The position numbers and the translations under genes are program-made. 64,000 nucleotides of DNA from Euleptes europaea. Lineage: Eukaryota > Chordata > Lepidosauria > Squamata > Sphaerodactylidae. Every line of letters starts with the position of its first letter. The stretch's first letter is position 1. The notes below the pieces were generated by a model, which saw only the letters and a program-made list of their open reading frames with translations, was not told the origin of the DNA and did not search any database. The stretch lies in contig NC_079314.1 of NCBI RefSeq assembly GCF_029931775.1, forward strand, positions 70,919,879 through 70,983,878, read 5' to 3'. Positions 1 to 11,189 of the stretch are shown one piece after another.

Positions 1-183
1 CAGTCTTATGAGCAGTCGTTACTTTTATCTCCCCAACCGAGGTAGAGTGATGCCGTCAGACATAACCAGGAAGGCTGATCTGAAGACGAGCGCTTCCTTA
101 CGCCTGTGATAATTCCCTGGGTAGGTTTCAGCACAGGGGGGAAACGGGAGTGGGCAAAGGCGGGGACGAGCGGGATTCTTTAC

Positions 184-280
184 CCATGCGGATGTGCACA
201 CTGGCGGAGGCCACATTGCTGCCGTAGTTAAAATCGTCCTCAATGGACGTCCTTGGGTAGCCCTGAGTCTCCGCAGCCAT
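184..280 (-). CDS. TMBIM4: TMBIM4 coding exon 1 (N-terminus; rest lies left of window)
   Basis: This exon encodes the first 32 residues of TMBIM4 (Lifeguard 4/GAAP), a multi-pass Golgi membrane protein of the BAX-inhibitor-1 family that lowers Ca2+ load and protects from apoptosis. Read on the minus strand it starts [16 protein letters not shown] and continues [17 protein letters not shown] recall the human start as closely similar ([14 protein letters not shown]). The exon ends after ATGG, followed by a GTAAAG donor at 183-178, leaving phase 1. Two ATGs are adjacent (283-281 and 280-278); the second matches the mammalian start. No transmembrane segment falls in this exon, as expected. The remaining exons are outside the window. 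Identification is by similarity to the remembered family sequence, supported by synteny with HELB and GRIP1. Confidence 0.9.
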
Positions 281-560
281 CATGACCGCGGCCCTGGGTT
301 CCGTAGCGAATATCGCGGCTCTACGGCGACGAGGCGCTTCTCTTCCGGATGAGCAATGCAAATCGATCGCAGAGAGCGCCGATCGCGCCGATCTCTCCTT
401 TTCCCCCTCGACAAATGTTGTTTTCCTTTCGGTGGCAGAGCTTCCGCTTACAGAATCAGCCTAGCCCTTGGCAGAGGAAGGGGGCGGAGCCGGAGGGAGG
501 TCAGGGGGTTACTAGAGGCTCATTTAAATTGAATTTCAAATTAAACGGCACCCCCGAACG
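184..560. promoter_or_regulatory. CpG island and promoter region of TMBIM4
   Basis: CpG dinucleotides are dense from about 170 to 410, unlike the CpG-poor flank after 650. A perfect octamer ATGCAAAT lies at 356-363. This fits a housekeeping promoter driving TMBIM4 to the left. No convincing divergent exon is seen on the plus strand, so bidirectional use is unproved. No TATA box is evident near the start. Confidence 0.6.
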
Positions 561-895
561 GTGAGTTTACAGAGGCAGTCTTTGGAATGTGAGCGACGTC
601 ATAAAGGGTGAAAGGCCGAGAGGGTGGCGCGTTGAACAAGCACAGCTTGAAGACCAGAAGCGTTAAACATATATACAGCATTTCAGAACAGGTCTGCAGC
701 GCTCGAGCGGAGAAAACCTTCCTTTCCCATTTTCACGAAGACTCTAGCCTCCAGTTGTAACTTGCCGTATGAGGGCAATATACAGTTATCTCTGTGTTTT
801 CCTTAGATGCAGAAAATAAAAGCTTTGATACAGAGGGAAATAATCTATTGCACTTTCCTTTCCCATTCATAGCAAGGGAGGATGCGTGTAAAAGA

Positions 896-1180
896 GCCTG
901 CATGGCGAAGTGGTTAAGAGCGTCGGACTCTAATCTGGGTTTGATTCCCCACTCCTCCACTTGAGCAGCGGACTCCAATCTGGTGAACAGGATTTGTTTT
1001 CTTAGTTCTCCACATGCAGCCTGCTGGGTGACCTTGGGTTAGTCACAGCTCTCTTAGAGCTCTCTCAGCCCCATCTACCTCCCAGGGTGTCTGTTGTGGG
1101 GAGGGGAAGGGAAGTTGATTGTAAACAGCTTTGAGACTCCTTTCAGTAAAGAAAAGCTAGGTATAAAAACCAACTCTTCT
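896..1180 (+). repeat. tRNA-derived SINE with MIR/CORE-like middle, copy 1
   Basis: The head resembles a tRNA with an A box (TGGCGAAGTGG) and a B box (GGTTTGATTCC). It is followed by the MIR-like core (GGTGACCTTGGG, then the CTCACAGGGTGTCTGTTGTG type block) and the tail ATAAAAACCAACTCTTCT. At least three more copies lie in this window (9505, 10328 and 54019), which define the boundaries. It is not a functional tRNA gene. Confidence 0.85.
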
Positions 1181-1676
1181 AAAAGAGAAAGGAGGCAGAC
1201 GGGAAAGCTGGTACTATCATTTCCCCATCCACAGCCAAGGTGAATTCATGCATGTGTTGCCTTCTTCACACAAAAGAGAAAGAGGAGCGAAACTGCTGTG
1301 GTAGCTTTAACCAGTGGTAAATATTAACACACATAAGGTTTAAAAATGGTTGATGGAATGCTGGCTGCACAATTAGTATTACCAGCTTCGCAAGTGAAGA
1401 TGTATTGTTTGTACTTTTCTTTTCAGCAAATAAGTAGATAGTCAATTAGATAACTTTTGACAGGCAGCTGCACCCCCAGCTTAGCACCCCAGGTGGTTGC
1501 TCGCCTCCAGAATCTAGGCCTCAGTCACTTTTTACTGGCCAAATCCCCATTCCAGCCTCAGCATGTCTTGAATTTTTTCTGGATAAATTCCTCCAAAGAA
1601 AATGTATTTATACCCAGTAACCTTGCAAGATGGATGTAAATGAGTGGATATAAATACCTGTGTTACACAACTCTTA

Positions 1677-2177
1677 CAGTGCAATCCTGAAGGAGGGGTC
1701 AGTCGGTTTAGGAGCTGACGTGACCCCGCAGCGGCGTACCTGGTTACCTTGGGATAACAGGCACTTACACCACTACAGAGGGCATCCCTGCCGGCCTTGG
1801 GATGCCATGCCGCAGCACAGTGCTTGGGTGCTGGCGGGGCCTTCTGCTGGTGTTCTTCTGGCGCAAATCCCTGCACTGGCATCCCAGGAGGCGTTCCTGG
1901 GGTGTTGCAGGGGGTGGCACTGCCTTGAGGCAGCTTTCAAACCACTTTCACCCTGGGAATGTCTCCTGGGATGCTGGTGGTTCTGCACCACCTTTTTAGG
2001 TGGTGAAGGCCCGCTTTCCCCTATGGGGGAAAAAGTCTTTTCCCCTGTTTTTATTTTGAAGAAAAAAAAAAGGCTTTTCCCCCCTCCGTGGCAGCTGGGA
2101 AGCCTCTGAGGAGGCTTCTCAGCTGCTCTGTCCTGGCTGCCGTGTTTCAAACACCCCCCCCCCTCAGGAATGGGCTC
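1677..2177. mobile_element. Non-autonomous DNA transposon with inverted ends, family P, copy A
   Basis: The left end CAGTGCAATCCTGAAGG and the right end CCTCAGGAATGGGCTC are inverted partners. The element is flanked by TTA on both sides (1674-1676 and 2178-2180). The interior is GC-rich and partly palindromic, with poly-G and poly-C next to the ends. Related copies occur at 58629-59093, 35836-36229 and about 8099-8500. A TWA target duplication suggests PIF/Harbinger-type mobilisation, but no transposase is present. Long open frames inside it on both strands are chance products of GC content. Confidence 0.6.
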
Positions 2178-2180
2178 TTA

Positions 2181-3179
2181 GAAAGATTTCAAAGTCACAC
2201 TCAGTACAAGCATGAAAAATCTGAATAAAATAGGCTCTTGCCTTCTGAATATTCTTTGGCAGGTAAAAAAATTTGTTAGATCAGGTATCAACTGACTGGA
2301 AACATCTGCAATGTCTAGTGTGCAAGAGAAGTAGCTCTTACAGGGGGCAAGATATAGGAAAACAAGTCAGATAGGATGTGGCATACTCCCATTTTCTTTC
2401 TGCTAAACATATTTTCTTGTTTTTCCCCTAAATGCAATTCATAGGTTTTTTTCTCAATTTTTTTGTTCTCTCTTCCCTCCAGACACGTTGTTAGCATGCC
2501 TACTCATCTCTTGTCTTTTCTGTGCAACAATGTTACCTCCTAAAATAAACTACTTTGTTTTCTTTAATTGTCTCCACTTCTCTTTGCAATAAATAGTCAC
2601 TCTGCTGACTCAATTACTATCAACTGCTTCTCAAGCCATAAGTAAAAAATAGGACATAAAATGCATTCCAGCCAAGGTGGATTTGTTTATGTAGGTTTAT
2701 ATGTAATAGACCAATCTAAGTCATACATTCAGTGAGACCCTTGTAGCTGACGGCTATCCGACAATTCTTAAATTGTGGGTTTGACTACTATCTGCAGTGG
2801 GCTGCTTTTTTAAGGATCTAAGGGAGAAATCTAGGATCTGGTATTTTACTCTCAAGATTGGGCAAGCAGTATGAAACAACTTCCCTCAGTTGGCTATCAG
2901 AAGCCATTGTAAATTGGGAGAAGGGACTGCTTCACAGAACATTAATCTTGAAAGATCTATGTTGCTTACTGTTTGTTTCTAATCCCAGTTCAAAGTGCCG
3001 CTTTGGACCTGAATAAAAGAGGAAATACCTCCTCCCATTTCTCCCCTCCCTTCAGCACTGGATTAACCCAGCTTTAATCCTGGGTTAGAACCCCAGTTTT
3101 TGAGGAAGATGCAAACTCTGATTTATCCAAGCAACCACACTTAGATGTCACGGTGAATTGGGGTTTGATCCTTGCTGGA
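2181..3179. other. Intergenic, no gene recognised
   Basis: AT-rich sequence with no credible exon, RNA gene or recognisable repeat. The short frames have no family resemblance. Confidence 0.6.
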
Positions 3180-4393
3180 TCAGGGGAATTCTGTAGACAT
3201 AGTTTATATTTCTGTAAGGCTTTTGATAAGGTTCCACATAGTATTCTAGTTGACAAATTGGGAAAATGTGGTTTAGATCCTAGTATTGTTAGGTGGATCT
3301 GCAACTGGTTGACAGATCGTACCCAAAGAGTGCTAGTTAATGGTTCCTCATCCACTTGGAGAGAAGTGACTAGTGGAGTTCCTCAAGGATCTGTGCTGGG
3401 CCCTGTGTTGTTCAACATCTTTATAAATGATTTGGATGAAGGAATAGAGGAGATGCTTATTAAATTTGCAGATACCAATTTGGGAGGGGTAGCAAATACG
3501 GTAGAAGACAGAGCCAAGATCCAGGATGATCTTGACAGGCTGGAGAAGTGGGCTAGAACTAATAAAATGCACTTCAACAAATGTAAAGTTCTGCATTTAG
3601 GTAGGAAAAATAAAATGCATAATTATAGGATGGGGGAGACTGGTCTGAGCAGTAGTGTGTGTGAAAAGAATCTTGGGGTCTTAGACCAAACACAACATGT
3701 GTCAGCAGTGTGATGCGGTAGCTAAAAAGGCAAATGCGGTCTTGGGCTGCATCAACAGAAGTATAGTGTCCAGATCACGCTACGTGATGGTATCGCTTTA
3801 CTCTGCTCTGGTTAGACCTCACCTAGAGTACTGTGTTCAGTTTTGGGCACCACAATTCAAGAAAGATGTAGACAAGCTGGAACGTGTCCAGAGGAGGGCA
3901 ACAAAGATGGTAAGGGGTCCGGAGACCAAGTCCTATGAGGAAAGGTTGAAGGAGCTGGGTATGTTTAGCCTGAAGAGGAGAAGACTGATAACCATGTTCA
4001 AATACTTGAGGGGCTGTCATATAGAGGATGGTGATGAGTTGTTTTCTATTGCCCAAGAAGGTCGGACCAGAACTAACGGGTTGAAATTCAATCAAGAGTT
4101 TCCGTCTAGACATTAGGAAGAATTTTCTAACAGTTAAAGCGGTTCCTCAGTGGAACAGGCTTCCTCGGAAGGTGGTAAGCTCTCCTATCTGGAGGTTTTT
4201 AAGAAGAGATTAGATGGCCATCTGTCAGCAATGCTGATTCTGTGACCTTAGGCAGATGATGAGAGGGAGGGCATCTTGGGCATCTTCTGGTCACTAGGGG
4301 TGTGTGTGTGGGGGTGGTAGTTGTGAATTTCCTGCATTGTGCAGGGGGTTGGACTTGATGACCCTGGTGGTCCCTTCCAACTCTATGATTCTA
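3180..4393 (+). mobile_element. CR1 LINE, 5'-truncated 3' part
   Basis: The first frame (to about 3690) carries reverse transcriptase blocks: AFDKVPHSILVDKL, SGVPQGSVLGPVLFNIFIND, then the catalytic region read here as FADTNLGG in place of the usual FADDTKLGG. The second frame (from about 3697) carries the CR1 C-terminal block ([29 protein letters not shown]). The two blocks are in different frames, so the copy is frameshifted around 3690 and has lost the second catalytic Asp. The 3' end shows the CR1 ending GGTCCCTTCCAACTCTATGA then TTCT. There is no endonuclease part. Typical of amniote CR1; dead copy. Confidence 0.9.
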
Positions 4394-5550
4394 AAGGCCT
4401 CCAGAAGTCTTCAGCTGAGCTCTGCGTGCAAGGAGAAAGGGGATGGTAAGGACCTCACAAAAACAGCAACAGACTATGGTAGGTTCGGGCATGTTTTGAA
4501 TGCAGTCACAAGTCTTCTGAGAAGCTTCATTTTGTCTTTTGACAGCATTGGCTTCTCTAGTAAAAATAACTTTCAAAATCTTTAAATAATTGCTGGTGAC
4601 AGCCTTGAGATTTCAGCCTAAATTAGTGCTTCATTTTAGAGCAAACTCTCAGATGAAGACTGCCTCTTTCAAAGTGTAGAGTTCATTTTCCAAGTTGGAG
4701 TCATGGGCTGTGGTTCATGGATTTGCATACAACTGCATGATACAAGTTCAATATAAGAATCAACCACTGTCTAAAATTGTGTAGGATGGGGTCTGTGCAT
4801 GAATCTATATTATATGTAGCAAAGCAAAATCTCTTGGACTAAGGTCAACACAGTGCTATATATCAAATTTATCAATCAAAAAATCAAGACTCTAGAAAGG
4901 TGACTTACTTATTGCTATAGGGACTTTTTAAATGATGATTTGAATTTGAGTGGTTAGGACTCCATATAGATCAAAGCGTGATAGATGAGTTTTTTTTACA
5001 AAGATAAAGCACCCGCACAGATCATGGTACATTTTTAATCATATGCCGATCAAATTTAAAAGATAAATAGTAGTAGCCATTTGCTTTATTTGGATGTTCC
5101 AGGGCCTGTACAAAGTGTGTCCCAAACCATCAATGTTTTAAAAGCCTGTCTTCCTGGTTTTATTATGAATTCCTACAGAATCATGGTATTGAATGTTTTC
5201 TTTTAACAGCCAGAACCACTCGACATTGCTTTATGGGACCTTTTATGTTAAAGGACATTGAAACAATCAATCTAATCAAAAGGTGGAATCAATTTACTTT
5301 GCTTTCAGTATCATGCATGAGTAGCTTTCAGTATGCTGCTTTTAATCCTCCTGACCTCTGAAAATAGCAATTAATAACCAACCTAGTGAACTTGAAATCA
5401 GTAGATAAGCGCAAATAGCTGGATTTCTGTATATGAAGAATCTTGGACCTGGGCTCTTAAGAGCCACTCACTGAAATGTACTACGACTTTTCTTTTATCA
5501 CTTTGGGATGATTCATGGCTCTTTACGGCTACCAGTAATCTGTTGGAATG
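4394..5550. other. Intergenic, no gene recognised
   Basis: AT-rich, CpG-poor DNA with no exon-like block and no repeat that I can name. Confidence 0.55.
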
Positions 5551-5700
5551 ATGATGTATGTTAAGTGCTGTCAAATCAGTCGACTTATAGCGACCCCAGG
5601 TGGGGTTTTCAAGGCAAGTGCAGAGGTGATTTGCCATTGCCTTCCTCTGCAGTCTTTCTTGGAGGTCTCCCTACCAAGTACTGACCCAGCTTATCTTCTG
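5551..5700 (-). repeat. 5S-rRNA-derived SINE, tail half (split copy)
   Basis: On the minus strand this reads from the middle of a 5S-like segment (compare CCAAGTACT and GAGGTCTCC on the plus strand) through a spacer with GCAAATCACCTCTGCA and into a BovB-like 3' end (GTCGCTATAAGTCGACTGA then TTTGACAGCACTTAACATAC). The 5S head does not follow here; it resumes at 6773, so the copy was cut by a later insertion. BovB enzymes are the likely mobilising machinery. Confidence 0.75.
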
Positions 5701-6772
5701 TAAGCAAACGGGTCGCCTATCTCCCGGACTGGTCATGGCACCCGTAAACATTCTACGTGTGCGCCCTGTTCCAGCCGTGCGCCTGCCCTAAAAGCTACAG
5801 GGAAGGCTTGTGCGCGCCCCAGCGAAACTGACACGACTGCTCCAGTGTGTTCCGAGCAGCAGGCAGCTGAGCAACCGAGGCCAGAGCAAACCTCCAGCGA
5901 ACCTGAGAGACGCCATGTTCCTGGTCACCTCTGTTCCAGCAGAAGCCATGCCAGAGAAAGCACACAAGCACGTAGCCTGCATCTGCATCCCCCCTTGCAT
6001 CATCGAACTGCTTAAGCTAAGCCGTTCAGAGACATTAAGATAACGATGACTCGTTCTTCCAGCTATGCGAGATCACGATCTCTGACGATCTCTGGACGTT
6101 AGCAAGATCGCGCCTTGTGTTTAGGATCGTTAAGCCCATCAGTGAGAGTCTCCCAGTTCCTCCCAGGTTGCACAAGCCACTGGAATTGAATAATTTCCAA
6201 ATTCCAATCTCCACACCCCAGTAGCCAAACATTAAAACTTTTGTCACCTGGGAACCTCGAAGGGGTAATCCAATCACCCCGCCCCCAGAAAAACAGTATA
6301 ACTGGGGTCGCCCACACCCATAACGTTACCTTAGGTCTTTCCCTGGCATCTTTGCCGTTACTCTGTTGGTTCAGGTTTTTGCGCAGCCTGCCCACGCTCC
6401 CTCCCGCCTCGCTGGTCGAGCCGACGGGAAGCCCTTGCCCTCGCCCTCTCTATATTTTCTTCTGTCTACTGGAACTTGGGACAACTCCTCTACAGGAAAG
6501 GTGAAGTATTGCCCCACCAACGATCTCCTGCCACATTGGCATCCATCTCTAATCTACTCTTTTGAATTTTTAGATTTTCTGTATGCTTGTGTTGCACCAT
6601 TGAATGAATGAAAACATAAACTCTCTTAATTCGGAATCCATTGTCTCTGTCGTTATTCTAAAGGTCACAGAATACTGGAACTGGTATACATAGGTTGCAT
6701 TCCACTTTATAAATATTGTAGTTTCCGATTGCTCAGCTAATTTCCCCATTTAAAGAGCAATTTGGCTAACAC
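5701..6772. mobile_element. CpG-rich insert splitting a 5S SINE, possible LTR-type fossil
   Basis: This 1.07 kb block separates two halves of one SINE, so it arrived later. It is much richer in CpG than its flanks. It has a promoter-like stretch (GTATAACTGGGG near 6296) and near 6615-6665 a segment resembling the polyadenylation end of an LTR. No coding part is recognised. The family is not determined. If LTR-derived, it is a solo or remnant copy. Exact ends are uncertain by some tens of bases. Confidence 0.35.
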
Positions 6773-6822
6773 TTCCGAGATCTGATGAGAACGGGCTATA
6801 CTAAACCATTCCACATCCCTTG
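6773..6822 (-). repeat. 5S-rRNA-derived SINE, head half (split copy)
   Basis: The plus strand reads CTTCCGAGATCTGATGAGA then ACGGGCTA, the reverse complement of the 5S internal segment (TCTCATCAGATCTCGGAAG). It completes the SINE interrupted at about 5700. Confidence 0.7.
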
Positions 6823-7690
6823 GAATGATGGGAGCAACATCTTTATTAGTTTTAGCATTTGGGGGCACCATATTTGGTCTTTGATTGCCATGGGGTCAGA
6901 CTCAGCAGTCCTATCACTAGTAAGATTTTAAATTACATTCCTAAAGTAAGCCAGATTGCTAAAGAAAACTCAACAACATATTTTTATTGATATTCAGCAG
7001 GTACCATATCTGTTCTGGTTTGTTATTGGGTGAGGTCAAGAGCGTTTAGATTATGCCACCATACTGAATTGGTGACATCAGCACACCTAAAGGCTGGCAC
7101 TTTCTGATGGGAAACAAGAAATCTATCCAGATACTTTTTATATGATGTCTATAAAATAAAACAAGCATTCCAGAATGCTTGTCTGCTCTTTCAGCCTCTA
7201 ACATAAATTCACTGACCTCTAACTTTAAAGCTACCAGATTTGTCTTTTGAGTCAGTTCAAAAGCTATCATTCTGGGAAGTTATTCTGAGAAGTCTCTACT
7301 ATGATGATAAGCTAATATAAGTGTCAAAGGGATGAGGCATGTACATGTCTTACCAGCACACTGGTGGTAAAGTGATTCTCCTGAATTTATGAAGTGTGAG
7401 TCTTTATTTCCCATAAATTAAATAATGATTAAATTTATATGTCATTATCTCAAGTTTATTAATTGTCATCTTGTAAACTAATGAATTGCTATTTTCTCAT
7501 TTGTTCCACTGCCCAGCACTGAATTTGATGTTCAGATGAAGTAAAAAGCTAATGTTGAGGTTGTGGGAGATGGCTGCTGGGTTAAATTCCATGTTATTTC
7601 TGAAATACACTCCAATTTTTCAAAATGTCTTATAATGTAAAAAATTAAATATATATAGAGTTAGGCTATTTTCACACATATATTTCATAA
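6823..7690. other. Intergenic, no gene recognised
   Basis: AT-rich sequence without exon, RNA gene or repeat that I can name. Confidence 0.5.
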
Positions 7691-7694
7691 CTTG

Positions 7695-7790
7695 ATGAAC
7701 ATAAGAAGAGCTTGCTGGATCAGACCAGTAGTTAATCTAGTTGACCACACTATGGTCAACCCGTTGCCTTGGAGGGTCAAACAGACAGGG
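7695..7790. repeat. Fragment of a reptilian interspersed repeat
   Basis: The block GAACATAAGAAGAGCTTGCT then GGATCAGACCAGT is a segment I have met repeatedly in squamate genomic DNA. Its class is not certain. Only a short, diverged piece is present. Confidence 0.4.
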
Positions 7791-8098
7791 TACCTCACCC
7801 CGGCTGCTGCCTCCCTGCGCTGCTATGCAGAGGTTTGCTGCCTCTGTAGACGGAAGATCCCTTCAGATAACTGCAGCATCACATGATTTCTTGGATAGAG
7901 ACACAAGCTGATACAAATGCTGAGACTGAATTTTCTCATCATTCCAATGCATCCAATGAAGTCAGATCACAAATTCAGCTGCAAATGATCAAGTAATGTT
8001 TAAATTAGGTGAGGCATATGTATGTATAAAATGAAACTTCAATGTTATTCCCCATTACAAAGTCTCAGTCATTTGGCATGTGGTTTAGGGTACTTCCA

Positions 8099-8500
8099 AC
8101 CCATTCGTAAAGGGGGGGGGGTAGTTGCAGCGAGCTCAGGAATGGCGCAGGCACCCTGCCCCCCTGATCAGTTTGCTGCCGGGCACAGCAAGCCGAAAAT
8201 GGTATTTTAACTATGCCGGTCTTTTAGGAGGCGTAACTCGGCAAAAAGGGACGTTCCCAGACCGAAAGGGCTTTGGAGACTGCCTAAAGGCAGCTCCACC
8301 TTTGGGAATGCCCTCTTCGGTGCCCGCACAAGTCCTTGCGTCGGAAATATGCTGGCGGCGAGGCTGCGCCAGTGCCCATGGCACACGCTGCTGCATGGCT
8401 CCCCTGCAGCGGTATAAGTGTCCCTGCACTGGTGTTCATGCCAGTTTGGATGGTGTAAGTGGTACTTACGCCACCATACAGGGCATGCCTCCTCCTCACA
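8099..8500. mobile_element. Family P inverted-end element, diverged copy D
   Basis: It starts with a poly-G run like the other copies. It shares internal blocks with the copies at 1677 and 58629, including the GTGCCAGTTTG and GGCATAAGTG-like segments around 8440 and the GCTGCCTAAAGGCAGCT palindrome near 8280. The right terminus is eroded, so the end is approximate. Confidence 0.5.
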
Positions 8501-8510
8501 TATCAGCTAG

Positions 8511-8690
8511 GTTTGCCAAACTTCAGGTGGGGCCTGGAGATCTCCTGCTTTTAGTGTTGGGTCACCAAATGACAGTGTGGCATTGTATCCTGCTAAGCTC
8601 CTTTCCCTTCCCTCCCTAAATCCTAGCCTCCCCAGGCTTCACCCCCAAAATCTCCAGGTATTTCCCAATCCAGAGTTGGCAATTCTAACA
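8511..8690. mobile_element. Short inverted-end element (GTTGCCAAC family), copy 1
   Basis: The left end TAGGTTTGCCAAACTTCAGG and the right end CCAGAGTTGGCAATTCTA are inverted partners. The interior matches the copy at 14173-14387 (GGAGATCTCCTGC and CCCAAAATCTCCAGG). Non-autonomous; class unproved. Confidence 0.55.
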
Positions 8691-9504
8691 TCAGCCCATA
8701 TGACAGATCCAAATGCTGGATTCAGAAATAACTTCCCCTTAGCAGTTTTTTATGTGCTTATTACAACAGATCAACTCATGTATTGCTATCACTGGATTGA
8801 GAAAAAATAAAAGTATAATTGCAACTAATTAGGAATAATTCAAGCAGATAATCAAGAACATCGAAGAACATTTTTAATACCACTTTGCAATCTTTTTTCA
8901 CGACAAATAGTGCATTAAAAATTCAAAGCACTTGTCCTAACTGCGTGAAATAGGTTTAATAATACCACTTCTAGTTATTATACACTTCTACTTACAGCTT
9001 GCTTTTTAATTAAATTTCCCAGTATCCATATGTTCCCTAATTTTTCATTTTTAGTAATCCTTTGGTTTATGACTTTTTAAATTGTTGATTACCTTATTTT
9101 CATCTGTGCAAAAACAGGCCAACAAAACATTTTGCATTTGAAAGGAAATACTGAATTGAAAAATCAGTTATAAATTGCAGGTGTGTGCTTGGAAGTAAAA
9201 ATTCTTTCAGAATATGTTTTTGTTTAGGTTCTCTGCAGTTTATTGACTTCAGTTTCTGTTATGGTTATAATTTCCCCCCTAAAATTATAAAAATGTACTT
9301 TAAGTTTAGAATTGAGAAAGACTGCATTTAAAAAAATAGGATTTACTGTAGCAGAATTAGATTTATAGCCCCATGCTTCTAAGATGGACTAGTGTTTACC
9401 AATATGGCAAAATACTGAAGTGTTGCCCTGCAGCTTGCACCAAAACATAAAATTTTTAGGCCCAGGTGTGTATCCTGAACCTGAGGTTTATAAAACTCCA
9501 GTTA
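8691..9504. other. Intergenic, no gene recognised
   Basis: Very AT-rich. No exon, RNA gene or repeat recognised. Confidence 0.5.
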
Positions 9505-9800
9505 AGCATGGTGTAGTTGTTAAGAGCGGTGGTTTGGAGCAGCGGAGTCTGATCTGGAGAACCGGGTTTGATTCCCCTCCACATGAGCGGTGGAGGCTAA
9601 TCTGGTGAATTGGATTTGTCCATTCCTACACACGAAGCCAGCTGGGTGACCTTGAGCAAGACACATTCTCTCAGCCCCACCCACCTCACAGGGTGTCTGT
9701 TGTGGTGAGGGGAAAGGAAGGTGATTGTAAGCCGGTTTGAGTCTCCCTTAAGTGGTAGAGAAAGCCGGCATATAAAAACCAACTCTTCTTCTACTCTTCT
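9505..9800 (+). repeat. tRNA-derived SINE with MIR/CORE-like middle, copy 2
   Basis: The head GCATGGTGTAGTTGTTAAGA carries the A box, and GGGTTTGATTCC is the B box. The CORE-like middle and the tail ATAAAAACCAACTCTTCTTC match copy 1. This is a fuller, less diverged copy. Confidence 0.9.
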
Positions 9801-9906
9801 AATCAGTTTAAAACAGGCAAAAATCCAGGTGGGAATTCACCACCACCACCCGCAACAATTCACACAAACTGTATTTCTGCCCTATTATCACTTAATAATG
9901 TGTAAT

Positions 9907-10020
9907 ATAAAGAAAGAAACCAGTGGTACCTTAAAGATGAACAAAATTTTATTCCAACATGAATTTTTCTGGCGTAGAACCCATTTTGTCAGATACATCC
10001 TGTTTATGCTGGAACTTGGT
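9907..10020. repeat. Interspersed repeat with CACCTTAAAG block
   Basis: The segment CCAGTGGTACCTTAAAGA then TGAACAAAATTTTATT, followed by a TAGAACCCATTTTGTCAGAT block, recurs in diverged form at 10890-10985, 12160-12220 and 47085-47280. It is a common squamate repeat; I cannot assign its class. Confidence 0.5.
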
Positions 10021-10040
10021 TAGTCTTTAATGTGCCATAG

Positions 10041-10222
10041 ACTTGAACATACACTAAGCTGTCTTAAAATGAATCGGACCATTGGTCTGTTATAGTATTG
10101 TCTACTCAGACTGGCAGGAGCTTTTCAGGGTCTCAAGAAAAAATCTTTCACATCACCTACCACCTAATCTTTTTAGCTGGAGATCCTGGAGATTTAACCT
10201 GGGACTTTCTGCATACCAACTT
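10041..10222 (-). repeat. tRNA-derived SINE, second family, diverged copy
   Basis: Read on the minus strand it matches the copy at 11904-12117: a B-box-like GGTTAAATCTCC, then GTGATGTGAAAGA and a TAGACAATACTATAAC-like block ending near AGCTTAGTGTATG. It lies between two other SINEs in a SINE-dense 1 kb stretch. Confidence 0.7.
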
Positions 10223-10327
10223 TTAAGAAATATTGGTTAAAATAAAGCTGACACTAGATTGTTGGTGTATTATTCTCCTTCCCAGAAATAAGAGCTGTTT
10301 TGTTTGTTGCCTGATAAGTTTTTTTTA

Positions 10328-10623
10328 AGAAGAGGGTTGGTTTTTATATGCCAACTTTCTCCACCATTTAAGGAAGAATCACTGGCTTACAATCACCTTC
10401 TCTTCCCCTCCCCACAACAGACACCCTGTGAAGTAGGTGGGGCTGAGAGAGTGTGACTAGCCCAATGTCACCCAGCTGGCTTCATGTGTAGACGTGAGGA
10501 AACAAATCCAGTTCACCAGATTAGCCTCCGCCGCTCATGTGGAGGAGTGGGGAATCAAACCCAGTTCTCCAGATCAGACCCCACCGCTCCAAATCACCAC
10601 TCTTAACACCACCACCATGCTGG
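10328..10623 (-). repeat. tRNA-derived SINE with MIR/CORE-like middle, copy 3
   Basis: Reverse orientation of the family at 896 and 9505. The tail GGTTGGTTTTTATATGCCAA comes first on the plus strand, then the core, the B box complement (GGAATCAAACCC) and the tRNA head. Confidence 0.9.
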
Positions 10624-10889
10624 CTCTATTTTTTTCCATCCCAGACTCTGGATAGTTGTTTTTAAACAACTCAACTGCAAGCATGGCTACTTCACTGTAA
10701 ACCCCATTTAGTACAATTGGATTTTAAAGTATACTTTGACAGGTTTTAAGAATAAGGATATAGCCTCTAACCCGAACATGATTTCTATTGCATACTTGAA
10801 CATTTATTATTATTCCCACCATACATATACCAAGGGTATTGAATGTTAATATGATCACAAAAAATATTTACTGCTTAATGAGTTTAAAA

Positions 10890-10985
10890 TAAACAGGAGT
10901 CCTGTGACGTTTTAAAGGCTAACACCACTTTATCCAGCATAAGCTTTTGTGGATTAGAAACCACGTCTTAAAAAATAATGAGCAG
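10890..10985. repeat. Interspersed repeat with CACCTTAAAG-like block, second copy
   Basis: GTTTTAAAGGCTAACACCAC, followed by AGCATAAGCTTTTGTGGA, parallels the repeat at 9907. Diverged. Confidence 0.45.
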
Positions 10986-11189
10986 ATCTTCACCATTTCG
11001 TTTAGAGGCATGAACCTTGTTTTTTTTGTTTTTTTTGTCTTACACCCTTGTATAAAATGCCTAGTAAGGTGGGCTTTTTAAGTGGGCTCTATTCCACAAA
11101 AGGCTGTGCCGGAATAAAATGTGCGCCACAAGTCTCCCCTTTATCTTTGCTGCAGCAAGGAACACTACCACGCCCACCCCTCCGGAACG

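Noticed and set aside
896-975. Possible tRNA gene
   Set aside because: A and B boxes are present but the segment continues into a CORE-like SINE body and recurs three more times; no intact cloverleaf.
1660-2150. Overlapping open frames of 116-149 residues
   Set aside because: They lie inside a GC-rich non-autonomous transposon repeated elsewhere in the window; no protein family seen.
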